A stretch of 64,000 nucleotides of DNA from CAMLIZ01 sp036231905 (GTDB taxonomy: Bacteria; Pseudomonadota; Gammaproteobacteria; Burkholderiales; Burkholderiaceae_C): contig NZ_JAZARE010000008.1 of the NCBI RefSeq assembly GCF_036231905.1, positions 248,001 to 312,000 on the forward strand. Reading direction: 5' to 3'. The notes beneath the pieces are model-generated. The model searched no databases, was not told where the DNA came from, and saw only the letters and a program-made list of their open reading frames with translations. Of the stretch, positions 11,427-19,584 are shown one piece after another (position 1 is the first letter of the stretch; each line of letters opens with the position of its first letter). The translations under genes and the position numbers were made by a program.

Positions 11427-12326
11427 ATGGCGCGAATCGCAACCACGAGCGGGTTGGCGTTGATGGGCACCGCGGCGGTCACGGCCGCCTGGTGGTGGCT
11501 GGCGCCGGTGGACGACACCCGCATGGGCGCCACGGCCGCGCCGCTGGCTGCGGCGGCGCCCGTCGCACCTGCGCTGCTGGCGCCCACACCGGCCTCCCAG
11601 CAGGCCGGCTTGCGCGGCCCGGCGCAGTTCACGCGCTGGCTCGAAGAGCAGAGCTCCCTGCGCGGCATGGCCGAGCTGGACGGCAGCTGGGATGTCGATG
11701 GCCAGGGCCGCTTTCAACCCACGCTTGCATTGCGCCGCCGCTTCGACCAGCTGCTCACGCTGGCCGGCGAGGCGCCGGTCGACGAGATCACCGCCTACAT
11801 CGAACACGAGGTGCGCGATCTCGTGGGTGCGCCCGGCGCGGCCGCGGTGCTCGACGCCTGGCAGCGCTATCTCGCGCTGCAGCGCACGCCCTTGAGGACC
11901 GCCGCGAACAGCAAGGACCGGCAAGCCTGGCTGGCCGCGCTGGCCGAGCGCGAGCAGCTGCGCCAGCGCATCCTGGGGCCCCAGCTCACCGAAGCCTTTT
12001 TTGCCGAGGAGCAGGCGCAGTTGCAGGCCTTGCTGCAGGCCGCGCCACGCGATGCCGCCGCGGTGCCTCCAGTCCACAGCACCCGCATCGACCGAACGCG
12101 GCTCGACCCGGCTGCGCTCGCCCGCCTGCAGCAGGAAGACGCTGCCTGGGCCGACTGGCGGCGTCGCCTGGCGCTGGCGCAGCGTGAAGCCCGTGCGCTG
12201 CAGGCGGCACCCGAGTTGTCCGACCTGCAGCGACAGCAGGCGCTCGAACGCCTGATCACACAGCAGTTCGATGCCCAGGAGGCGGTGCGTGTGCGGGCGC
12301 TGCTGCAGCTTTCACCCACCTCGTGA
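11427..12326 (+). CDS. lifO: Lipase-specific foldase (lipase chaperone, Lif/LipB family)
   Basis: This is the steric foldase that folds the secreted lipase in the periplasm. It has 299 residues from the ATG at 11427, chosen because AAGGGG lies six bases upstream. An ATG at 11406 would add seven residues. An N-terminal membrane anchor (SGLALMGTAAVTAAWWWLAP) is followed by an Ala/Pro linker. The family signature RRRFDQLLTLAGE lies near residue 103, where characterised Lif proteins have RxxFDY(F/L)LSxxGE. The rest is helical and rich in Ala, Leu, Arg and Gln, as expected. The gene precedes the lipase, the reverse of the usual lipA-lif order, with a 20-base gap. Confidence 0.85.
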   Translation: MARIATTSGLALMGTAAVTAAWWWLAPVDDTRMGATAAPLAAAAPVAPALLAPTPASQQAGLRGPAQFTRWLEEQSSLRGMAELDGSWDVDGQGRFQPTLALRRRFDQLLTLAGEAPVDEITAYIEHEVRDLVGAPGAAAVLDAWQRYLALQRTPLRTAANSKDRQAWLAALAEREQLRQRILGPQLTEAFFAEEQAQLQALLQAAPRDAAAVPPVHSTRIDRTRLDPAALARLQQEDAAWADWRRRLALAQREARALQAAPELSDLQRQQALERLITQQFDAQEAVRVRALLQLSPTS

Positions 12327-12346
12327 ACGACCAAGGAGACCCCAGC

Positions 12347-13264
12347 ATGCTGAAACGACTGTTCCTGGCACTGTGCTTGTGCCTGCTGCTCGCGCCGGCC
12401 GCGCGTGCGGACACCTACACCCAGACCCGCTACCCCATCGTGCTGGTGCACGGGCTGCTCGGCTTCGACGCCATCGGGCCGGTGAACTACTGGTACGGCA
12501 TTCCGTCGGCGCTGAGCGCGGGCGGCGCCAAGGTGTTCGTGTCGCAGGAGTCGGCCGCCAATTCGAGCGAGGTCCGCGGCGAGCAGCTGCTGGCCGAGCT
12601 GCGCCAGCTCAAGGCCGCCTACGGCTACACCAAGTTCAACCTGATCGGCCACAGCCATGGTGGTTTCACCGTGCGCTACGTGGCCGCGGTGGCGCCGGAG
12701 CTGGTGGCCTCGGTCACCACGGTCGGCACGCCGCACCAGGGCAGCAAGGTGGCCGACGGCATCAAGCGTGACGCCGCCAACACCGGCACCACCCAGTTCA
12801 TCGCTTCCATCGTGGACGCGCTGGCCAGCTTCATCAGCTGGGTGTCCGGTGCGCCCAGCCTGCCGCAGGATTCACTGGCCGCGCTGGAGTCGCTGGACAC
12901 GCCGGGAGCGCAGGCCTTCAACGCCAAGTACGGCGCCGGCGCGCCCACCAGCAGCTGCGGGCAGGGGCCGGCCACGGCCAACGGCGTGCGCTACTACTCG
13001 GTGGGCGGCACCTCGTTGTGGACCAACATCTTCGACCTGTCGGACCCGGCGCTGGCGCTCACCGCCACCTACTTCGGCAGCGAGCCCAACGACGGGCTGG
13101 TGAGCAAATGCTCTTCGCACTGGGGCGTGGTGCTGCGCGACGACTACCCGTGGAACCACCTCGACGAGGTGAACCAAGCCTTCGGGCTGCGCGGGCTGTT
13201 TGCGCCCGACCCGGTGGCGTTCTTCCGCTCGCAGGCCAACCGGCTGAAGTCGGCCGGCTTGTGA
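12347..13264 (+). CDS. lipA: Secreted triacylglycerol lipase (Lif-dependent, family I)
   Basis: This 305-residue alpha/beta-hydrolase is exported through Sec (signal peptide residues 1-21, cleavage after ARA) and then folded by the preceding foldase. The oxyanion segment YPIVLVHGLLGFD begins near residue 29. The nucleophile is Ser103 in GHSHGG, the acid is Asp249 in EPNDGLV, and the base is His271 in PWNHLDEV. Cys204 and Cys255 probably form the conserved disulfide of family I.1/I.2 lipases. AAGGAG sits about nine bases before the ATG at 12347. Substrates are long-chain acylglycerols outside the cell. Confidence 0.93.
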   Translation: MLKRLFLALCLCLLLAPAARADTYTQTRYPIVLVHGLLGFDAIGPVNYWYGIPSALSAGGAKVFVSQESAANSSEVRGEQLLAELRQLKAAYGYTKFNLIGHSHGGFTVRYVAAVAPELVASVTTVGTPHQGSKVADGIKRDAANTGTTQFIASIVDALASFISWVSGAPSLPQDSLAALESLDTPGAQAFNAKYGAGAPTSSCGQGPATANGVRYYSVGGTSLWTNIFDLSDPALALTATYFGSEPNDGLVSKCSSHWGVVLRDDYPWNHLDEVNQAFGLRGLFAPDPVAFFRSQANRLKSAGL

Positions 13265-13286
13265 AAGTGGTGGAGGCGAGGCGTGC

Positions 13287-13529
13287 TCAGGGCGCCTCGT
13301 CCCCGCCCTCGGCATAACGCCGCCAGCGGCCCGTCGCCTCGCGCATGAACTGCACCTGCTTGAGGAAGCGCGGGCAGGCGACGCAGATCTGCATGTGCAG
13401 CCGCACGGCCACGCGCTCGTGCCAGCGCAGCGCCTGGTCCTCGTTGCGGAGCACCATCTCGGTCACCTGGCGGCAGGTACGGCGGGGCCACACACGCATG
13501 GCATACAGCTTTCTGATCCAGTAGCTCAT
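13287..13529 (-). CDS. Zinc-finger anti-sigma factor (zf-HC2 type)
   Basis: This small protein of 80 residues begins at an ATG that overlaps the sigma-factor stop as ATGA, so the two are coupled. It contains the zf-HC2 pattern: Cys in RTCRQVTE, a His in RWHERV, and HMQICVAC giving the HxxxCxxC core. No transmembrane segment is visible, so it is probably a soluble anti-sigma factor that holds the upstream ECF sigma factor inactive. Stress on the zinc site, possibly by copper or thiol oxidation, would release the sigma factor. The trigger is inferred from the adjoining bufferin operon. Confidence 0.8.
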   Translation of the reverse strand: MSYWIRKLYAMRVWPRRTCRQVTEMVLRNEDQALRWHERVAVRLHMQICVACPRFLKQVQFMREATGRWRRYAEGGDEAP

Positions 13530-14107
13530 CGCTGCCTCGTTGCCGCGCTGAACCAGTGCACCTGCAGGCATTCCCGCAGGCGGAGCCGTGCCCTGTGCAG
13601 CATGACCCACAGGTTGGTCGCGCTGATCGACAGTTCCTTACAGATCTCGTCGGTGTCCAGCTCCAGCCATTCCCGCATCATGAACACCCGGCCCTGCGCG
13701 GGCGGCAGGTGTTCCATGCAGGCCTCCAGCACCTCGAAGAACTGGCGCTGGCCGCAGGCCGCCTCCGGGCTGCCCCAGTCCTCGGGGATCTGGCGGAAGT
13801 GGCCGCCTGGCTCGAACAAGAGGTCCGCAATGTCCTCGCCGTCCTCGCCCACCAGCACGATGGCCTCGCGGCTGTGGCGGCGCAGCTGGTCCACCACCTT
13901 GTGCTTGAGGATGCCCACCAGCCAGGTCTTCAGCTGCGACTGTCCGGCAAAGGACTGCGGCTTCTCCAGCGCGGCGAGCAGGGTGTCGGACACCGCGTCC
14001 TCCGCCCAGGCGTCGTTGCGCAGCTGGGTGCGTGCAAAACGAAGCAATTGCGGCCGCAGGCTTTCGACTTGGCGCGCAAAATCCGGGGTGGAAGGCGAGG
14101 CGGACAC
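13526..14107 (-). CDS. ECF-family RNA polymerase sigma factor
   Basis: This ECF sigma factor has about 193 residues when read from the GTG at 14107. Longer starts upstream would invade the bufferin promoter. Region 2 is seen in LLRFARTQLRNDAWAEDAVSDTLLAAL and TWLVGILKHKVVDQLRRHSR. Region 4 is seen in LPPAQGRVFMMREWLELDTDEICKELSISATNLWVMLHRARLRLRECL. It is transcribed divergently from the DUF2282 gene and is coupled to the anti-sigma gene downstream. In Caulobacter the equivalent bufferin operons are under the ECF factor SigF, so control of bufABC by this protein is likely. Confidence 0.9.
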   Translation of the reverse strand: MSASPSTPDFARQVESLRPQLLRFARTQLRNDAWAEDAVSDTLLAALEKPQSFAGQSQLKTWLVGILKHKVVDQLRRHSREAIVLVGEDGEDIADLLFEPGGHFRQIPEDWGSPEAACGQRQFFEVLEACMEHLPPAQGRVFMMREWLELDTDEICKELSISATNLWVMLHRARLRLRECLQVHWFSAATRQR

Positions 14108-14116
14108 AGGCGCGAG

Positions 14117-14144
14117 TGTAAGGACTGTGAAGCGGCGCCGACTC
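14117..14144 (+). promoter_or_regulatory. Candidate ECF-sigma promoter for the bufferin operon
   Basis: TGTAAG (14117-14122) and CGACTC (14139-14144) are separated by 16 bases and lie about 60 bases before the bufA start, in the divergent gap between the sigma gene and bufA. The form resembles ECF promoters of the GTAAC-N16-CG type. A single occurrence cannot prove it. Confidence 0.35.
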
Positions 14145-14204
14145 ACCCCTGCCGCAAGGCCGGCCACCGAGCCGTCCACCATCATCCACCCTGGAGACTG
14201 ATCC

Positions 14205-14498
14205 ATGAACCAACGCCTCATCGTTTCTTCCGCCCTCGCGTCCGCACTGGCCCTCGGCCTGCTGAACACCGCCGCCGCCGCGGACGAGAAGGGCAAGGAA
14301 AAGTGCTACGGCATTGCCAAGGCCGGGCAGAACGATTGCGCCAACCTGTCGGGCACCCACTCCTGCGCCGGCCAGACCAAGGCCGACATGGACGCCAACG
14401 ACTGGAAGTACGTGGCCAAGGGCACCTGCAAGACCATGAACGGCCTGACCGCCGAAGAGGCCAAGGCGAAGCTCGCCGACACCAAGAAGAAGGGCTGA
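14205..14498 (+). CDS. bufA: Bufferin-type RiPP precursor (DUF2282)
   Basis: This 97-residue precursor peptide has a Sec signal peptide (residues 1-26, ending AAAA-DE), which is the unusual hallmark of bufferins among RiPPs. The mature part has four cysteines, Cys34 (EKCYG), Cys45 (NDCAN), Cys54 (HSCAG) and Cys75 (GTCKT), in the DUF2282 pattern KCYGIAKAGQNDC. In the characterised Caulobacter bufferin, central cysteines become thiooxazole rings and the product binds copper in the periplasm. The lysine-rich tail (KAKLADTKKKG) is typical. The gene is first of four, with bufB four bases downstream, and faces an ECF sigma gene. Confidence 0.92.
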   Translation: MNQRLIVSSALASALALGLLNTAAAADEKGKEKCYGIAKAGQNDCANLSGTHSCAGQTKADMDANDWKYVAKGTCKTMNGLTAEEAKAKLADTKKKG

Positions 14499-14502
14499 CG
14501 AG

Positions 14503-15420
14503 ATGCCGGCCCCCACGGACGGCGCAAGGCGCCCGCCCGGCGGGGGCGGGCTCGCAACGGCAGGTCCGATGGCGGGCATCGGCTTGCGGCAGCCGCACTA
14601 CGGTGAGCTGCTCGAAGGCCGTCCGCCGCTGGCCTTCCTGGAAGTGCACTCCGAGAACTTCTTTGCCGAGGGCGGCGCGGCGCTGGCGGTGCTGCAGCAG
14701 GCGCGCGAGCACTACCCGGTGAGCCTGCACGGCGTGGGCTTGGCGCTGGGCTCCGCGGCCGGCCTGGACCCGTGGCACCTGGACAAGCTGGCCGCGCTGG
14801 TGGCCCGGGTGCAACCCTGCCAGGTGAGCGACCATGCCTGCTTTGCCCGCGCGCCCCTGCATGACGGCGGGCCGGTGGTGCATGCCAATGACCTGCTGCC
14901 GGTGGCCTTCAACGAGGCCAGCCTGGCCATCATGGCGGCCAATGTGTCGCGCGTGCAGGACCGGCTGCAACGCCCCATCCTGGTCGAGAACCTCTCGGCC
15001 TATGTGGCCTGGGCCGACGACACGCTGGCGGAGGCCGATTTCCTCAACCAGCTCGCCTGCCGCACCGGCTGCGGGCTGCTGCTGGACGTGAACAACCTGG
15101 TGGTCAATGCGCTCAACGCCGCTGCCGATCCGGTGGCCTCGGCCTGCGCCTTCGTGGACGCGGTCGACGCGCCGGCGGTGGGCGAGATCCACCTCGCCGG
15201 CTACCACGACGATGGCGAGATCGTCATCGATGACCACGGCAGCCGGGTGCATGCACCCGTGTGGCAGGTGTACCGGCATGCGGTCGCCCGCCTGGGCGCA
15301 GTGCCCACGCTGATCGAATGGGACACCGGCGTGCCCGCGTTGCAGGTGCTGCTCGATGAAGCGGCACTGGCGCAGCAGGCGGCGGCCGAGGCGCTGTCGA
15401 TCAACGCGTGCGGCGCGTGA
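14503..15420 (+). CDS. bufB: DUF692 multinuclear iron enzyme for bufferin maturation
   Basis: This 305-residue TIM-barrel protein belongs to the MbnB/DUF692 family of multinuclear iron oxygenases that convert precursor cysteines into heterocycles. Metal-ligand blocks are intact: LEVHSENFF, SLHGVGLALG, QVSDHACF, ILVENLSAY, LLLDVNNLVVNA, GEIHLAGYHD, DDHGSRVH and LIEWDTGVP. The start at 14503 gives an extra Gly/Pro-rich leader. The family core begins at MAGIGLRQPHY, so an internal ATG at 14569 is a real alternative. It follows bufA by four bases and its TGA lies two bases before the bufC ATG. Confidence 0.92.
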   Translation: MPAPTDGARRPPGGGGLATAGPMAGIGLRQPHYGELLEGRPPLAFLEVHSENFFAEGGAALAVLQQAREHYPVSLHGVGLALGSAAGLDPWHLDKLAALVARVQPCQVSDHACFARAPLHDGGPVVHANDLLPVAFNEASLAIMAANVSRVQDRLQRPILVENLSAYVAWADDTLAEADFLNQLACRTGCGLLLDVNNLVVNALNAAADPVASACAFVDAVDAPAVGEIHLAGYHDDGEIVIDDHGSRVHAPVWQVYRHAVARLGAVPTLIEWDTGVPALQVLLDEAALAQQAAAEALSINACGA

Positions 15421-15422
15421 CC

Positions 15423-16223
15423 ATGAGCGACGACGCGTTGGAGCGTGAGCACCGGCGCCAGCAGGCCTTGCTGCAGGCGCTGTGGCAGCCCCAGGCGCGC
15501 GCGCAGCAAGCCCTGGCCGGATGGCTGCGTGAGCCGGACGCTGCGCTCACCGGGCGCGGCTTGCGTGCCTATGCCGCGAATGCGGGCGCCAGTGCGGAGC
15601 GTGCGCTGGCCGCGTCTTTCCCGACCGTTCGGGCCTTGGTCGGCGAGGAGGCCTTCGCCGGCCTGGCCCGCGCCCGCTGGCGCGCGCTGCCGCCCGAGCG
15701 CGGCGACCTTGCCTGCTTTGGGGCGTCGCTGCCAGGTTTCATCGAGGCGGACCCACAGCTGGCCGACGTGCCGTACCTGGGTGACAGCGCCCGCCTGGAC
15801 GCCTTGCTGGCCCAAGCCGAAGCCGCCGCCGACGTGCCCGCCGAACCGCACAGCTTCACCCTGCTGGCCGACACCGATCCCGCCGGTTTGCGCTTGCGGC
15901 TCGCACCCGGCTTCGCGCTGCTGCGCTCGCGCTATCCGGTGGTGCAGGTGTGGCAGGCGCACCAGGGCACGGAACCTGAGGCCGTGGAGGCTGCACGCGC
16001 CGCGCTGGCCGAAGGGCAGGCCGACAACGCGCTGGTGTGGCGACAGGGCTGGAAGGCCCGTGTGCAGGCGATCGATGACGCGCAGGCACGCTGGTGCGAC
16101 GCCTTGCTGGCGGGCCGCAGCCTGGCTGATGCGCTCACGCGGGCCGGGGATGCGTTCGCTTTCGAGCCCTGGCTGCTGCAGGCGCTGCAATGTGCCTGGG
16201 TGCTCGGTGTGCAGCCGCTGTAA
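15423..16223 (+). CDS. bufC: DUF2063 partner protein for bufferin maturation
   Basis: This 266-residue protein has the N-terminal DUF2063 domain (about residues 8-100: QALLQALWQPQARAQQALAGWL, GLRAYAANAGASAERALAASFPTVRALVGEEAF). A C-terminal alpha/beta domain of the kind that presents the precursor leader to the DUF692 enzyme follows. The family is the RiPP-recognition partner (BufC/HvfC, analogous to MbnC). The ATG at 15423 follows the bufB stop by two bases. A GTG at 15408 overlapping bufB is less likely. Order and spacing are those of bufABC/hvfABC operons. Confidence 0.88.
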   Translation: MSDDALEREHRRQQALLQALWQPQARAQQALAGWLREPDAALTGRGLRAYAANAGASAERALAASFPTVRALVGEEAFAGLARARWRALPPERGDLACFGASLPGFIEADPQLADVPYLGDSARLDALLAQAEAAADVPAEPHSFTLLADTDPAGLRLRLAPGFALLRSRYPVVQVWQAHQGTEPEAVEAARAALAEGQADNALVWRQGWKARVQAIDDAQARWCDALLAGRSLADALTRAGDAFAFEPWLLQALQCAWVLGVQPL

Positions 16224-16278
16224 GGCCACCGCGGCCTGGCGCGACTAGCTGCACATTCACACCAATCGAGGACAACCC

Positions 16279-16770
16279 ATGAACTCCTTGCTGCAGCGCG
16301 CGCACCATGCCCGGGCTCGCATCGTCTCGCTGCTGGAGGCGCTGCAGCCGCTGGCCCAGCTGGCCGCGCGCCTGTATGTCGCTCAGGTGTTCTTCCTCTC
16401 CGGCCTCACCAAGATCCGCGACTGGGACACGACCATCGCCTTGTTCACCGACGAATACAAGGTGCCGCTGCTGCCGCCCGCGCTGGCGGCCTTCATGGGC
16501 ACCGGTGGGGAGCTGGTGCTGCCGGTGCTGCTGGTGCTGGGCCTGTTCGGGCGCTTTGCCGCCGCAGGGCTCACGGTGCTGAATATCGTGGCCGCGCTCA
16601 GCCTGCCGGACATTACCGAGGCCGCTTTGCAGCAGCATGTGTTCTGGGGCAGCCTGCTGCTGGGGTTGCTGCTGTGGGGCCCCGGCCGCTGGTCGGTGGA
16701 TGGCCTGCTGGGCGAGCGCTTCCGGGGCCGCTTCGGCGAGGCGGGCGCGCCTCATACCCGCCCGGCGTGA
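16279..16770 (+). CDS. DoxX-family membrane protein of the bufferin operon
   Basis: This 163-residue inner-membrane protein has four hydrophobic segments between residues 25 and 140. The DoxX signature AARLYVAQVFFLSGLTKIRDWDTTIALF is followed by PALAAFMGTGGELVLPVLLVLGLFGRFAA. DoxX proteins routinely accompany DUF2282-DUF692-DUF2063 genes (hvfX in Haemophilus) and are thought to support redox balance or export during maturation, though the role is unproven. It is 55 bases downstream of bufC, with no terminator in between. Confidence 0.88.
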   Translation: MNSLLQRAHHARARIVSLLEALQPLAQLAARLYVAQVFFLSGLTKIRDWDTTIALFTDEYKVPLLPPALAAFMGTGGELVLPVLLVLGLFGRFAAAGLTVLNIVAALSLPDITEAALQQHVFWGSLLLGLLLWGPGRWSVDGLLGERFRGRFGEAGAPHTRPA

Positions 16771-16821
16771 GCGCGGCGCGCCCGGTGCGTGCATGATGCG
16801 ACCGGACTGCACACACGCCCC

Positions 16822-17556
16822 ATGGATCGCATCGACCTCCCTGCTCACCAGCGCGGCACGCTGGCCGCCGTGCTGCTCGCGCTGGCCGCATGCGCCCATG
16901 CCGCCGACGCGCTCACACCCTGGTCGGCAACGCAGGATTCCCACCCGCCGGCGCCCTGGCATGTGAGCGGCCTGCCGCACCAGAGCAAGCCCTTCACGCG
17001 TTTCGCGGTGGAGCCGGTGGCCGGCACGCCGGCGCTGCGGGTGGAGGCCGACCGCTCCTACGGCAACCTGCTGCATCCGCTGGCCGCCAGCCAGCTGCGC
17101 CACCTCAGCTGGCGCTGGACCATGGACGAGCCCAACCTGCTGGCCGACCTGCACCATCGCAGCGGCGAGGACGTGGCGGTGCGGGTGTGCGTGCTGTTCG
17201 ACATGCCTTTGGACAAGGTACCCCTGGCCGACCGCGCGATGATGCTCTTGGCCCGCGGCGGCGAGCCGGTGCCCGGGGCCACCGTGTGCTACATCTGGGA
17301 CCAGAAGCTGGCACCAGGCACCGCGCTGCACAGCCCGTACACCGGCCGCATCCGCATGCTGGTGCTGCGCGGCGCTGAAACCCCGCTGCACCAGTGGGTG
17401 AGCGAAACCCGCGACCTGGCGGCCGACTTCAAGCGCCTGTTCGGTGACGAGGCCGACACGGTGCCGCCGATCATGGGCGTGCTGGTGGGTGGGGATGCCG
17501 ACAACACCCAGAGCCACAGCCTGGCGCACGTGGGGCCGTTGCAGCTGGTGCCGTGA
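16822..17556 (+). CDS. DUF3047 exported protein
   Basis: This 244-residue protein begins at the ATG at 16822, with a signal peptide (LAAVLLALAACAHA-AD). A GTG at 16789 would place extra polar residues before it. The mature part shows the DUF3047 pattern: ALRVEADRSYGNLLHPL, LSWRWTMDEPNLLADLHHRSGEDVAVRVCVLFD, CYIWDQKLAPGTALHSPYTGRIRMLVLR and IMGVLVGGDADNTQSHSLAHVG. The function of the family is unknown. It faces tolA tail to tail with 12 bases between stops. Confidence 0.82.
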   Translation: MDRIDLPAHQRGTLAAVLLALAACAHAADALTPWSATQDSHPPAPWHVSGLPHQSKPFTRFAVEPVAGTPALRVEADRSYGNLLHPLAASQLRHLSWRWTMDEPNLLADLHHRSGEDVAVRVCVLFDMPLDKVPLADRAMMLLARGGEPVPGATVCYIWDQKLAPGTALHSPYTGRIRMLVLRGAETPLHQWVSETRDLAADFKRLFGDEADTVPPIMGVLVGGDADNTQSHSLAHVGPLQLVP

Positions 17557-17568
17557 AGGCGCAGTGCT

Positions 17569-18435
17569 TCAGCCCTTGGGCCGGAAGCTGATGATGATGG
17601 CCGAGGGCACCCGGCCGTCCTCGTCGCGCGGCAGGCGGCCGGTCTTGTCGATCGCATCGAGCACCGCGTCGTCCCAGTCGGTGTTGCCGCTGCTCTTGGT
17701 GATCTTGCGGCTCATGATGGTGCCGTCCAGCGCCGCACGCACCAGCACTTCGGCCACTGGGTTCCCCTCGGTGGTGTGGATCCAGGTGATCCTCGGTTCG
17801 ATCGCGGCCCGCACCTTGCCCGCATAGCTGGCGGACGGCCCGGCGTCGCGGGCCGCGGTGCCGGCCGAGGTAGGCGTGCCAGTGCCGCCCACCTGGCCCA
17901 TGATGCGTTCGAGCTGCTGCTGGCGCAGCTGCTCGCGCAGCTTGGCCTGGCGCGCGTCTTCTTCCTGCTTCTTGCGCTTGTCGGCCTCGGCGTCCGCCTT
18001 GGCCTTGGCCAGCTTGTCCTTCTCGGCTTTTTCCTTCAGCGCCTTCTCGCGCTCGGCCTGCTTGCGTTCCTCTTCCGCCTCGCGCGCCTTTTCCTTTTCG
18101 CGCTTGGCTTTTTCGATCGCAATCTCGGCGTCACGCTGGGCCTTCTGCGGCACTGGCTCCTCCTTCACCACCCGCGGTGCCGGTTTCACCGGCTCGGCCT
18201 TCACCGGCTCGGGCGGCGGCGGTGGTTCGGCCGCCGGCGGCGCGGCGACTTGCGGCACGGCGGCCCACAGCTCGGCAGTCACGCCTTCGGGCTCGCTGGC
18301 ATGCCAGTTCACACCGAACGCCAGGCCCAGCACCAGCAGCACATGCACCAGCAGCGCGACGAGGGCGCCCGCGCCCAGGCCGTCCTCGCGCTGCGGCAGC
18401 AGCACGGCCTCGCGGCGCACGATGGCCACCGTCAT
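17569..18435 (-). CDS. tolA: Cell-envelope protein TolA
   Basis: This 288-residue protein links the inner-membrane TolQR motor to outer-membrane Pal and TolB during cell constriction. It has one N-terminal membrane helix (GALVALLVHVLLVLGLAFGV, about residues 22-41), a Pro/Lys/Glu stretch, a long charged Ala/Lys/Glu helix (about 95-175), and a C-terminal TolA/TonB-like domain (SYAGKVRAAIEPRITWI to IIISFRPKG). It lies four bases after tolR. The locus stops here: no tolB, pal or cpoB follows, since the neighbouring gene converges from the other strand. Confidence 0.9.
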   Translation of the reverse strand: MTVAIVRREAVLLPQREDGLGAGALVALLVHVLLVLGLAFGVNWHASEPEGVTAELWAAVPQVAAPPAAEPPPPPEPVKAEPVKPAPRVVKEEPVPQKAQRDAEIAIEKAKREKEKAREAEEERKQAEREKALKEKAEKDKLAKAKADAEADKRKKQEEDARQAKLREQLRQQQLERIMGQVGGTGTPTSAGTAARDAGPSASYAGKVRAAIEPRITWIHTTEGNPVAEVLVRAALDGTIMSRKITKSSGNTDWDDAVLDAIDKTGRLPRDEDGRVPSAIIISFRPKG

Positions 18436-18439
18436 GGGT

Positions 18440-18868
18440 TCAGCTGCCTTGTTTGACCGACAGGCCCACGCGCTGTACGCCGTTGCGCTGAAGGGTGTCC
18501 ATCACCTTCACGACGCTGTCGTACTTGACGTTGCGGTCGGCCGAGATGACCACGGGCGTGTCGTCGCTGCCAGCCTGGGCGCTCTTCACCCGCGAGGCCA
18601 CCTGGGCCAGGGTGACCGCGCTGGCCTCGGTCTGCCCGTCACGCTTGAGCTTGAGCTTCTCGTCGGTGCCGATCACGATCTCGATCACGCTGGTGGGCTT
18701 CTGCTTGGCCTTGCCCACGCTGGGCAGGTCCACCACGCCGGTGGTGATCAGCGGTGCCGTGGCCATGAAGATGATCAGCAGCACCAGCATCACGTCGATG
18801 AAGGGCACCATGTTGATCTCGTTGATGGTGCGGCGGCGTCCTCCGCCCCGGTGCGCAACTGCAGGCAT
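18440..18868 (-). CDS. tolR: TolR, inner-membrane proton-channel subunit of the Tol system
   Basis: This 142-residue ExbD/TolR-family protein has one N-terminal transmembrane helix (residues 20-40, NMVPFIDVMLVLLIIFMATAP). This helix contains the conserved membrane aspartate (FIDVMLVLL) that carries protons with TolQ. The periplasmic domain ends VMDTLQRNGVQRVGLSVKQ. The ATG at 18868 has GGAG close upstream and gives the normal length. It sits between tolQ and tolA in one operon. Confidence 0.93.
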   Translation of the reverse strand: MPAVAHRGGGRRRTINEINMVPFIDVMLVLLIIFMATAPLITTGVVDLPSVGKAKQKPTSVIEIVIGTDEKLKLKRDGQTEASAVTLAQVASRVKSAQAGSDDTPVVISADRNVKYDSVVKVMDTLQRNGVQRVGLSVKQGS

Positions 18869-18882
18869 GTGGAGCTCCCGGT

Positions 18883-19584
18883 TCAGCGCGTGCCGGTCGC
18901 CGGCTGGGGTACCGGGCCCACCGCCGCGTTGCGCTGCAGGATGTTGGAGAACTCCTCGATGAAGGTCTCCAGCTGGATCGCGATGCGGTCGATGTCGCGC
19001 GCGAAGCGGTTGTAGGCGATCACCGCCGGAATCGCGGCGAACAGGCCGATCGCAGTGGCCACCAGCGCCTCCGCGATGCCGGGCGCCACCGTGGCCAGCG
19101 TCACCTGCTGCATGTTGGACAGGCCCACGAAGGCATGCATGATCCCCCACACCGTGCCGAACAGGCCGATGTACGGGCTGATCGAGCCCACGGTGCCGAG
19201 GAAGCTCAAGTGCGACTCGATGGTGTCCAGCTCGCGCTGGAAGCTGGCACGCATCGCACGGCGGGCGCCGTCCAGTTGCGCACCGCCGTCCAGCCGGCGC
19301 TCGCGCAGCTTCATGAACTCGCGCATGCCGCTGGCGAAGATGCGCTCCATCGGCGAGCTCTTTTCCTTGGTGGCCGCGGCCTGGTGCAGGTCCGCCAGGT
19401 TCTTGCCGGACCAGAACTCGCGCTCGAAGTCGTCGTTCATGCCGCGCACGCGCTTCAGGCCGAACAGCTTGCCGAAGATGACGGTCCAGCTCACCAGCGA
19501 GGTGAGCATCAGGCCCGCCATCACCAGCTGCACGACGAAGCTGGCGTGCAGCACGAGAGTGACGATGGAAAAGTCCTGGTTCAT
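18883..19584 (-). CDS. tolQ: TolQ, inner-membrane proton-channel subunit of the Tol system
   Basis: This 233-residue ExbB/TolQ/MotA-family protein has three transmembrane segments (about residues 13-35, 138-160 and 172-192). The conserved TVGSISPYIGLFGTVWGIMHAF and PGIAEALVATAIGLFAAIPAVIAYN blocks are present. The ATG at 19584 overlaps the ybgC stop as ATGA, which fixes the start. With TolR it forms the proton-driven motor for outer-membrane invagination. Confidence 0.94.
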   Translation of the reverse strand: MNQDFSIVTLVLHASFVVQLVMAGLMLTSLVSWTVIFGKLFGLKRVRGMNDDFEREFWSGKNLADLHQAAATKEKSSPMERIFASGMREFMKLRERRLDGGAQLDGARRAMRASFQRELDTIESHLSFLGTVGSISPYIGLFGTVWGIMHAFVGLSNMQQVTLATVAPGIAEALVATAIGLFAAIPAVIAYNRFARDIDRIAIQLETFIEEFSNILQRNAAVGPVPQPATGTR

